A stretch of DNA of 13,646 bases, taken from assembly GCA_013043085.1 (NCBI GenBank), contig JABDOU010000153.1:1-13646 (forward strand), given 5' to 3'. Below the pieces are notes generated by a model. It saw nothing but the letters and a program-made list of their open reading frames with translations, was not told the origin of the DNA and did not search any database. The position numbers and the translations under genes were made by a program. Shown here piece after piece: positions 8,058 to 13,646 of this stretch. This stretch comes from Acidimicrobiia bacterium. GTDB lineage: Bacteria; Actinomycetota; Acidimicrobiia; Spongiisociales; SHLN01. The number at the start of each line of letters is the position of its first letter. Within the stretch, counting starts at the first letter, position 1.

Positions 8058-9284
8058 CTATTTGATCCCGGAGCTGGCGACATTCTCGACAAAGTACCGC
8101 TGAGCCATGATGAAAACGGTGAAGGGGATCATCACCGAGAGCACGATGGCTGCAAAGATCAAATTGGGGCCCTCTCCCGACTGGCCTCCGAGCGTCTGAA
8201 GGGCGAGCGTCAGAACGAAATCGTCTGAATTCGCCAGGTTGATGGACACGAGAGGCCAAATAAACGAATTCCACGCATAGAGAAACATGAACGTGGCCAG
8301 TGTCGCGATGGCCGGCCAGGCGAGTGGTACGAAAATGGTCCAGAGGATGGTCCATCGTCGAGCGCCGTCAACGAACGCAGCCTCCTCCAACTCCTTGGGA
8401 ATCGCCACGAAGAATTGTCGCATCAAGAACGTTCCGTACGCGTTGAACAGGAACGGCCAGACGAGGGAACCGAGCGTGTTGACCCATCCCAGAGCGACGA
8501 TCAGACGAAACAACGGGACAATCAGAACCACGAAGGGGATCATGATCGATCCGACATACGCAACAAAGATCTTGTCCCGACCGGCGAATCGCACCCGGGA
8601 AAACGCATATCCGCCGGTAATCGACGTGAAGAGCGTCCCGGCGACCACGAGAATCGTGACCAGAATCGTGTTGGTCAGGGAACGGTCAAAGTCCCTCAGC
8701 TCGATGACCTCGCCGAAGTTCTGCCACTGGGCTTCCACCGTTTCGGCGGGTTCTGTGGTGCGAACCACGGCAAAGGATTCGACCGATGCGTCATCGATGG
8801 CCACAAACCGACCAACAGAGGTATTCCGAACCAACGCCCGCTGCGACGACTCGTCGCCCACCTGCACGTCATAGACGGGGAAGGTCTCTTCATCGAGAAC
8901 CACTGTCGAGCCGGTATCGGTCGCCCGATCGAGTGGCCATGCAATCGTGTCCTCGACATCGTCGAGGTTCGCAAACAGGCCTGCCCTGATGCCCGACTCG
9001 GCGAGGTAGGTGACCTCGGTTCCCCCGCCGACAATCGGCGCATTGAACAGCTCCACTTCTTCACCGGCGACCGTCGCGGTAGCCGCCGATCTCGGGAGAA
9101 TCTTGGGTGGATAGCGGAACGTGTCGTCAGCAGTCTTGACAGCCGTCGCAGCCATGTAGAAGAAGGGAAACAACATCGCCAGAGCTACCAGTATCAGGAT
9201 TCCATAGGCCCCACCCCTGACGCCGATGGTCCTGAGAATCTTTCTCCGCCGGTGTCGAGTTGCTTGCGAATCCAGTGTCGTCAT
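8058..9284 (-). CDS. Carbohydrate ABC transporter permease, MalG-type, with a large extracytoplasmic insertion
   Basis: Inner-membrane subunit of a sugar importer, the second of the permease pair. Residues 1-20 are basic and cytoplasmic; the first membrane segment is about 25-48; the other segments run from about 205 to the C-terminus. The signature EAA loop is clear: EEAAFVDGARR at about 300-310, followed by IFVPLAWPAI, which is the contact with the ATPase subunit. MalG-type permeases are usually about 280 residues; this one has 408 because about 120 hydrophilic, probably beta-rich residues (about 66-185) are inserted between the first membrane segment and the WQNFGEV stretch that normally follows shortly after it. 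By topology the insert faces outward, where it could contact the binding protein. The ATG overlaps the stop of the first permease gene by 4 nt (ATGA), and a possible GGAG lies about 11 nt upstream. Confidence 0.93.
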   Translation of the reverse strand: MTTLDSQATRHRRRKILRTIGVRGGAYGILILVALAMLFPFFYMAATAVKTADDTFRYPPKILPRSAATATVAGEEVELFNAPIVGGGTEVTYLAESGIRAGLFANLDDVEDTIAWPLDRATDTGSTVVLDEETFPVYDVQVGDESSQRALVRNTSVGRFVAIDDASVESFAVVRTTEPAETVEAQWQNFGEVIELRDFDRSLTNTILVTILVVAGTLFTSITGGYAFSRVRFAGRDKIFVAYVGSIMIPFVVLIVPLFRLIVALGWVNTLGSLVWPFLFNAYGTFLMRQFFVAIPKELEEAAFVDGARRWTILWTIFVPLAWPAIATLATFMFLYAWNSFIWPLVSINLANSDDFVLTLALQTLGGQSGEGPNLIFAAIVLSVMIPFTVFIMAQRYFVENVASSGIK

Positions 9285-10837
9285 GCGCTGAGCACTCCGT
9301 CCTCGCCGCCGCGGCGGAAATACAGCAACGTCACGCCGAAGATGAGAATGAATAAGGCCCAGGCCACCGCTGAGGCGTATCCGATCTGGAATTGCTGGAA
9401 GGCTTTCTGATACAGGTACACCACCGGCGTAAGAGTCGAATTGGCCGGACCAGCAGGTGCATTGGGCGAATTCAAGATGAAAGGCTCATTGAACAGCTGC
9501 AGCGCCAGGATCGTCGTCGTCGCCACCACGAATACCGTGGTGGGTCTCAGCGTCGGCACGGTGATCGCAGTGAACCTCCGCCAGGGTCCGGCTCCGTCGA
9601 TTTCGGCAGCCTCGTATAGCGTGCGATCGATCCCCTGCATGCCGGCGAGGAACAACACGGTATTGAATCCGATCTGCTGCCAGACGAAGAGAATCACGAC
9701 GGCGAACAGGGCAATATTCGAATCCGATATCCACTGCGGTTGCGCCGCCTCGAGTTCCAGGCCGAACAACGCGTTGATCCACTCAGTTGCCTTGAGGATC
9801 ATGAAGTTGAGATATCCAACCGTCGAGTTGAACAGTTGCTTCCAGATGAGAGTTACCCCAACGACCCCGGCGATCGAAGGCAGGAAGTAAACGGCACGAA
9901 AGGCTTTCATGCCAGGGAGCTTGGAGTTCAGAAGTGATGCGAGGAGCAGGGCGGGTCCCACCGCCAGCGGGATGGCGAGTGCGGAAAAGACAACGATGTT
10001 TCGAAGCGATCGGAGAAACAGGTTGTCCGACAAGAGATCTATGTAGTTCTGGAATCCGACGAACGTCGCGGCGGTCAAGCCATCCCATTCGGTAAAGCTG
10101 ATGAAGAGCGATACGACAAGGGGTCCGGCGAAGAAGGCAAGGAACCCGAGAGCGTTGGGAGCTACGAAGAGAAGGCCGTCCATCGTTTCTGTCTGAGATT
10201 CGGTCGTCTCGAACAATTGGGCCGCAGAATCCGTCCACCCCATCCGAGCGAACATGCCGGCAGGAATGGCGATGACCCAGAAAACCAGGACGTCCGGCTG
10301 AACGGCCCGGCGGAAGAATTCGATGATTCCAGGAATCAGCCCGACTGCCAGCAACAAGACGACGAGGCCGGTGATCATCGTCCAGCGTGCCACCTGGCGG
10401 AGTGCAACCTGGGGTGCTTCGGTCCGGGCGGCGTAACCCTGAACCAGCCATCCGATGATGACGATCCCGAGCCATCCGACGCTGCCGTTGAAAGCCTCGC
10501 CCACTGCGTCGATGCCCGTGAACATTCCCATGCCGTTCAGCGCAACGAACCCCAGAATCACGGCGAGCAGCGAGTCGAGAACGAATCCGGCGAGACGCCC
10601 ACGATGTTCTCTGGCCGATGTCCATCGGATCGCCAGAACCGACGCCACCACGGCTCCGAGAAGACCAAGAGCCAGAGTCCAGCGAAGAAGTCCCTCGACT
10701 TCAATTCCACGTTTGAGAATCGTGGCGGCGAGGGTCAAGCTCACGATGATGGCTACCACCACCCGCCACGCGACCAGCGGTTTGAACCAGGTAGGCAGAT
10801 CCTCCTGTGTTATTCCTTCTGTGAGTTTGGTAGTCAT
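9281..10837 (-). CDS. Carbohydrate ABC transporter permease, MalF-type, with an extra N-terminal membrane domain
   Basis: First membrane subunit of the sugar importer, 518 residues from the ATG at 10835-10837. The typical MalF-type fold begins only at about residue 218 (GLLFVAPNALGFLAFFAGP) and contains the EAA loop at about 408-420 (YEAAEIDGAGPWRR), then ITVPTLRP. Usual length is about 300, so about 210 residues are additional; they contain about six hydrophobic segments (for example AWRVVVAIIVSLTLAATIL and TMITGLVVLLLAVGLIPGII) and no motif I recognise. A TTG at 10862-10864 would add nine residues, but it lies in the loop of a strong hairpin and its extension is unremarkable, so the ATG is preferred, even though no clear Shine-Dalgarno is visible before it. 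It overlaps the MalG-type gene by 4 nt. No ATPase gene accompanies the pair. Confidence 0.92.
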   Translation of the reverse strand: MTTKLTEGITQEDLPTWFKPLVAWRVVVAIIVSLTLAATILKRGIEVEGLLRWTLALGLLGAVVASVLAIRWTSAREHRGRLAGFVLDSLLAVILGFVALNGMGMFTGIDAVGEAFNGSVGWLGIVIIGWLVQGYAARTEAPQVALRQVARWTMITGLVVLLLAVGLIPGIIEFFRRAVQPDVLVFWVIAIPAGMFARMGWTDSAAQLFETTESQTETMDGLLFVAPNALGFLAFFAGPLVVSLFISFTEWDGLTAATFVGFQNYIDLLSDNLFLRSLRNIVVFSALAIPLAVGPALLLASLLNSKLPGMKAFRAVYFLPSIAGVVGVTLIWKQLFNSTVGYLNFMILKATEWINALFGLELEAAQPQWISDSNIALFAVVILFVWQQIGFNTVLFLAGMQGIDRTLYEAAEIDGAGPWRRFTAITVPTLRPTTVFVVATTTILALQLFNEPFILNSPNAPAGPANSTLTPVVYLYQKAFQQFQIGYASAVAWALFILIFGVTLLYFRRGGEDGVLSA

Positions 10838-10848
10838 CGGGTAACCGT

Positions 10849-10881
10849 GACCCGGGCCGGGCAAGGAGCCCGGCCCGAGTC
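10849..10881 (-). promoter_or_regulatory. Intercistronic GC-rich stem-loop between binding-protein and permease genes
   Basis: A perfect 10-bp inverted repeat (arms 10853-10862 and 10868-10877, CGGGCCGGGC / GCCCGGCCCG) with a 5-nt loop, extendable by three more pairs across one mismatch to 10849-10881. It lies between the binding-protein stop (10894) and the permease ATG (10837). No U-tract follows it in the direction of transcription, so it is not a classic terminator. A stem here is best read as an mRNA-stabilising or partly terminating element that keeps binding-protein mRNA above permease mRNA, as is known for malE-malF spacers. It may also hinder initiation at the permease, which lacks a clear ribosome-binding site. 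Confidence 0.75.
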
Positions 10882-10893
10882 CAACGGCCTGTG

Positions 10894-12261
10894 TTAGCTG
10901 AACGCCCCGGCTGTCTCGGAGCAGATGTTGGCTTCGAAGTCGGACAGATCACGAGATCCGGTCACGACTTCCTGGATTGCTCCGTCCATAGCCGTCACGT
11001 ATTCGGGCCACGAACCCGCCCAGAGCGGACCCTCCGTGGTCGGGTTGTTGGACAATCCGTCAAGGAACGCCTGATTGTTCGCCGGGGGTGTGAACCCGAG
11101 GAAAGCGTCGAGGGCGTCCTGGCTCACCCGGCTTGGAATGTTGGCTCCGAGTGCCGAGATCTGGGCCTGGGTCTCGGCGGTGGTCAGCGCCTCAACCAGG
11201 GACCATGCGGCCTCCGGGTTCTCCGTATTTGCATTCACGACATAGGCGCCCCAGAACAACCAGTTGCCCGGTCCTGAGGGGCCGGTCGGCAGACCGACAA
11301 CATCCCAATCGAAATCAACGGTACGGATACCAGGAGTCGCCCAACGACCGTTCTGAAACATACCGACGGTACCGGCCCGGAACGGAGGCTCTGGATCTTC
11401 GCCGTATGGAATCACCGAGTCGCCGCTATACAGTTCGCGCAGGAACGTCAATCCTTCGATGGATTCGGCGCTATCGAGAGCGCACGCCGACCGATCAGCG
11501 GTGAAGAAACCGCCGCCGGCGCCATTCATCCAGGCACCGTATGGGCCCCACCAGGCGCTCTGGCCGTAGCCTTTGATTTCGCCGCCGAGGGCAGCAATGC
11601 CGTCGGAGACTTCCTGGAACTTCTCCCACGTCCATTCGCCGTTGGCTTCGAGCTCACGAGGATCGTCAACACCGGCCTCTGCGATCAGATCGTTGTTGAT
11701 ATAGAGAGCGAAGGTAGACACGTCACGCGGCAGACCCCAGAGGGCGTCACCGGGTTGGCCGGTGTCGACGTCTGTGGTGAGGTGACCCATCGGACCGGGA
11801 TAGAAATCTGCGTCGTTGTGGCCGGTCGCTGTCGCATACTCACGAAGATCGAGGATCACATCGCGGGAGGCGAAGTCTGCGATGTCGGTACCCGGGATCC
11901 AGAACACATCGGGGGCAGTTCCTGCCGAGAGGTTCGTCAACAGCGTCTGCTGATAGCCAGCGCCCTCGTTCGAACCAGGTTCGTAGACGAGCTCTATATC
12001 GTCCATGCCGGCGCTGATTTGATCCGAGATCTCGGAGTACACCGCTGCCTCTTCCGGATTATCAGGCCGCGTCATCCATCGAATCGTCGATGCATCGACC
12101 ATCGGCTCATCCGGTTCCACCGGAGTCTCTGCGACCGTTGTTTCGGTCACCGCGGGGGCCGCGGTCGTCGTTGTCGTTTCGCTGTCGGCTTCTCCACCGT
12201 CGCCGCAAGCAGCGGCAACCAGCGCGAGAATTGCGAGAAGCGCAATCATCCTTATTTTCAT
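10894..12261 (-). CDS. Sugar ABC transporter substrate-binding lipoprotein (family 1)
   Basis: Extracytoplasmic lipoprotein that captures a sugar, probably an oligosaccharide, and delivers it to the permease pair. From the ATG at 12259-12261 it has 455 residues: a short basic N-region (MKIR), a hydrophobic core and a lipobox ending LVAAAC with the lipidated Cys19, then a low-complexity Thr/Glu/Pro linker to about residue 55, then a family 1 solute-binding fold (LTNLSAGTAPDVFWIPG, FALYINNDLIAEAGVDDP, WTWEKFQEV, AGTVGMFQNGRW). An ATG at 12297, overlapping the repressor stop as ATGA, would add twelve polar residues before the signal peptide and has no ribosome-binding site. AAAGGA (12266-12271) 4 nt before 12261 and the signal peptide geometry favour the inner start. 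A small AACAC-N4-GTGTT hairpin (12278-12291) lies just upstream of that site. The ligand cannot be read from sequence; the neighbouring glycosidase hints at alpha-galactosides. Confidence 0.92.
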   Translation of the reverse strand: MKIRMIALLAILALVAAACGDGGEADSETTTTTAAPAVTETTVAETPVEPDEPMVDASTIRWMTRPDNPEEAAVYSEISDQISAGMDDIELVYEPGSNEGAGYQQTLLTNLSAGTAPDVFWIPGTDIADFASRDVILDLREYATATGHNDADFYPGPMGHLTTDVDTGQPGDALWGLPRDVSTFALYINNDLIAEAGVDDPRELEANGEWTWEKFQEVSDGIAALGGEIKGYGQSAWWGPYGAWMNGAGGGFFTADRSACALDSAESIEGLTFLRELYSGDSVIPYGEDPEPPFRAGTVGMFQNGRWATPGIRTVDFDWDVVGLPTGPSGPGNWLFWGAYVVNANTENPEAAWSLVEALTTAETQAQISALGANIPSRVSQDALDAFLGFTPPANNQAFLDGLSNNPTTEGPLWAGSWPEYVTAMDGAIQEVVTGSRDLSDFEANICSETAGAFS

Positions 12262-12265
12262 ATTT

Positions 12266-12271
12266 TCCTTT
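12266..12271 (-). promoter_or_regulatory. Ribosome-binding site deciding the lipoprotein start
   Basis: AAAGGA on the minus strand, 4 nt before the ATG at 12261. It places translation at the start giving a compact lipoprotein signal peptide, not at the upstream ATG at 12297. Confidence 0.7.
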
Positions 12272-12293
12272 CGTTTCAACACCTGAGTGTTCT

Positions 12294-13097
12294 TCATGCG
12301 CCCGGATTTCCAGGCTCTGCGATCTCAACAGCCACACCGTGCTGCACGAGTTCTTTTACCAAATCTTGTGGAGCGCTTCTGCCGGTTATCAGAAGGTCAA
12401 TCTCTTCGAGCTCGGCGATTTTCGCGACGCTGACGTTGCCTACCTTGGAACCGTCTGCCACCACAACGGTCTGGCGGGCTGCTGCGATCATTCTTCGCTT
12501 CATGCCCGCCTCGGGAAGGTTCACGTTCGTGACTCCGTGATCCACATGAACCCCGTTGCATCCGACAAACGCGCGATCAAACCTCACGGTGTCGAATACG
12601 TACCCGGCCATCGGATCAACCAGAGAGTGCTGGAGTGGTCGCAGGGTGCCTCCCGTAACGACAACTGTGATGCGAGGTATCGCAGGTTCGAGATCGAGAG
12701 CAACCTTCAAACTCGAAGTGAAGACGGTCACGTTGTGGAGGGTCTCACGGTTGACCAGGGAACGGGCGAGAGCAGCAGTCGAGGTGCCAACGTCCAGCAT
12801 GATCGTCTCTCCAGGGAGAACTGATCGAGCTGCATGGTGCCCGATCGCGGCTTTCTCCTGCGCCGATGCATCGAGCGACTCTTCGAAAGAACGCTCAACC
12901 TCCGACCCCGGGACCATTGCCCCTCCGTGCACGCGTTGGATGAGACCGTTATCAGCAAGAGTCGACAGATCTGATCGCACCGTGACCTCGGAAATCCCGA
13001 ACGTTCGGCTGAGTTCGGCGACCCGAACGAATTCGTGCTCTCGCAACATGGCAAGCATCCGATCTCTCCGCAACGGCGCTGGAACTCCTGGAACCAT
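12294..13097 (-). CDS. DeoR/GlpR-family transcriptional repressor
   Basis: Sugar-responsive repressor of 267 residues. The N-terminal winged helix-turn-helix is complete: helix one RRDRMLAMLREH (10-21), VAELSRTFGISEVTVRSDLS (26-45) as the HTH, and the RVHGGA wing (55-60) typical of the family. The C-terminal DeoR effector domain shows DVGTST (102-107, phosphate or sugar-phosphate loop), TGGTLR (149-153 region) and DGSKVG (215-220), features used to sense phosphorylated sugars. The ATG at 13095-13097 is chosen because the next ATG (codon 14) would remove part of the first helix, although GGAGAG precedes it. The chosen ATG falls about where the predicted promoter would start RNA, so the mRNA may be leaderless. 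The gene leads the sugar operon, overlaps the longer lipoprotein reading frame by 4 nt, and probably controls itself and the divergent glycosidase. Confidence 0.94.
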   Translation of the reverse strand: MVPGVPAPLRRDRMLAMLREHEFVRVAELSRTFGISEVTVRSDLSTLADNGLIQRVHGGAMVPGSEVERSFEESLDASAQEKAAIGHHAARSVLPGETIMLDVGTSTAALARSLVNRETLHNVTVFTSSLKVALDLEPAIPRITVVVTGGTLRPLQHSLVDPMAGYVFDTVRFDRAFVGCNGVHVDHGVTNVNLPEAGMKRRMIAAARQTVVVADGSKVGNVSVAKIAELEEIDLLITGRSAPQDLVKELVQHGVAVEIAEPGNPGA

Positions 13098-13103
13098 TGC
13101 GCT

Positions 13104-13132
13104 ATCTTACGATTGTCTACGAGTCAATTCAA
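13104..13132 (-). promoter_or_regulatory. Predicted promoter of the repressor/sugar-uptake operon
   Basis: On the minus strand, a -35 element TTGAAT (13127-13132) and a -10 element TAAGAT (13104-13109) are separated by exactly 17 bp. The expected start point, 6-7 nt past the -10, is at about 13097-13098, the first base of the repressor ATG. Both hexamers lie inside the repeat array, so a bound repressor would block it. Confidence 0.65.
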
Positions 13133-13155
13133 ATGGTTACGTTTATTTACGAAAA
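13106..13155. promoter_or_regulatory. Probable DeoR-type operator: 10-bp phased direct repeats
   Basis: Five consecutive 10-bp units can be laid out: CTTACGATTG, TCTACGAGTC, AATTCAAATG, GTTACGTTTA and TTTACGAAAA. The TACG core starts at 13108, 13118, 13138 and 13148, with a degenerate unit at 13128, so the spacing is exactly 10, 20 and 10 bp, one helical turn per unit. DeoR-family repressors are known to bind tandem direct repeats. The left unit overlaps the -10 of the repressor promoter, the middle one covers its -35, and the right unit overlaps the glycosidase ribosome-binding site. Confidence 0.65.
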
Positions 13156-13158
13156 GGA
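13152..13158 (+). promoter_or_regulatory. Ribosome-binding site of the glycosidase gene
   Basis: AAAAGGA lies 9 nt before the TTG at 13168. It is the evidence for using that rare start, as no ATG or GTG is in frame nearby. It overlaps the last unit of the repeat array. Confidence 0.65.
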
Positions 13159-13167
13159 TCACGCGCC

Positions 13168-13646
13168 TTGACCAGCCTCGACCTGGGTCCGATCAGCGTT
13201 TCTACCGAGTCATCCGCTACCAGAACCAGGGGGGGATGGCTGCTGAACGCCGGCGACGTGCAACTTTCGCATCCTTTCGGATCCACCACGTTCTACCGCC
13301 ATGGTTGGCATTCGTGGGGTTTGACCCACTGGGCCCTCATCGACGAGGAACCCGTCCGGGTTCGTGATAGGGAACGACGCCGGCTGTCCGATGATCCCCT
13401 ACTGGTCGACCATCAGGGCCACGTCGGCAATTATGTCGGGGCGATCTCGGGACCCGCCGGCAACGCATTGCTACTCGGGGCTCTCGGAATGGATACCATC
13501 GTCGAGGCCACGTCGACCACGCTGTCGGGAACGTCGCGAGGAGAGCCTGCCGGGTGGTTTGTGGCGTACGGACCAGAACAAGATGTGTTTGCCTCATATG
13601 CCGAGGCGGTTCAAGGGCAGTTCGGGTCGGTTCGCCAGAATCCAGG
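13168..13646 (+). CDS. Probable GH36-type alpha-galactosidase, N-terminal part (3' partial)
   Basis: An open frame runs from TTG 13168 to the right edge without a stop: 159 residues plus two bases. It shows FYRHGWHSWGLTHW (about 42-55), followed by VDHQGHVGNYVGAISG (about 80-95), LLLGALGMDT (101-110) and AGWFVAYGPE (128-137). The aromatic GW.SWG stretch and the beta-rich pattern resemble the N-terminal domain of GH36/melibiase-type alpha-galactosidases; the catalytic barrel would lie past the edge, so no catalytic residue can be checked. Divergent placement from a DeoR repressor and sugar ABC operon supports a glycosidase acting on the imported sugar. There is no signal peptide, so it should be cytoplasmic. 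The start is supported by AAAAGGA 9 nt upstream. It could belong to a related GH clan D family. Confidence 0.6.
   Translation, partial: MTSLDLGPISVSTESSATRTRGGWLLNAGDVQLSHPFGSTTFYRHGWHSWGLTHWALIDEEPVRVRDRERRRLSDDPLLVDHQGHVGNYVGAISGPAGNALLLGALGMDTIVEATSTTLSGTSRGEPAGWFVAYGPEQDVFASYAEAVQGQFGSVRQNP

Noticed and set aside
8415..9410. A 331-codon + strand open frame over the second permease gene
   Set aside because: Charged, repeat-poor sequence antisense to a clear permease with an EAA loop; a shadow.
10838..10864. TTG start for the first permease at 10864
   Set aside because: It lies in the loop of a strong hairpin and adds nine residues of no family character; the ATG at 10837 is more plausible, though neither has a good ribosome-binding site.
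12278..12291. Small inverted repeat AACAC-N4-GTGTT before the lipoprotein gene
   Set aside because: Five base pairs only; too short to claim as an operator or regulatory hairpin on its own.
13337..13597. An 86-codon minus-strand open frame at the right edge
   Set aside because: It is antisense to the glycosidase frame, which has a ribosome-binding site, recognisable sequence and no stop; Arg/Pro-rich composition is typical of a shadow.

Overview
The window (about 60% GC by eye) reads as ordinary bacterial DNA packed with genes: nine protein-coding regions, no gap above about 75 bp, and no RNA genes, insertion sequences, prophage or CRISPR. Several traits suggest a high-GC actinobacterium, possibly of the Acidimicrobiia type: a Thr/Glu/Pro-rich linker behind the lipobox of the sugar-binding lipoprotein, a luciferase-like (often F420-linked) oxidoreductase, a large cyclase-like/ATPase/TPR regulator, a probable leaderless mRNA, and TTG and GTG starts. 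This placement is inference; there is no marker gene.

Layout. (1) 1-2201, + strand: the large molybdopterin-binding subunit of a xanthine-dehydrogenase-family hydroxylase, cut by the left edge. (2) 2194-13097, - strand: eight genes in one direction, overlapping or separated by at most 56 bp, probably one operon. In transcription order they are a DeoR-type repressor, a lipoprotein sugar-binding protein, two sugar ABC permeases, a 1135-residue cyclase-like/NB-ARC/TPR protein, a short-chain dehydrogenase resembling cis-dihydrodiol dehydrogenases, a nicotinamidase and a luciferase-like oxidoreductase. (3) 13168-13646, + strand: the N-terminal part of a probable GH36-type alpha-galactosidase, cut by the right edge and divergent from the repressor gene.

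How it works together. The right half has the form of a self-contained oligosaccharide utilisation locus: a glycosidase diverges from a repressor gene that leads an uptake operon. The 70-bp divergent spacer holds a run of 10-bp direct repeats built on TTACG, which lies across the repressor promoter and reaches the glycosidase ribosome-binding site. I read it as the operator. No transporter ATPase is encoded here, so a shared MsmK/MsiK-type ATPase elsewhere is expected. The last four operon genes have no obvious role in sugar use.

Most notable points: the phased repeat array; both permeases carrying large non-canonical extra domains (about 210 residues with roughly six membrane segments on one, about 120 extracytoplasmic residues in the other); a strong perfect stem-loop between the binding-protein gene and the first permease gene; and a cyclase-like signalling ATPase without a DNA-binding domain inside the sugar operon. 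I see no clearly unprecedented system.
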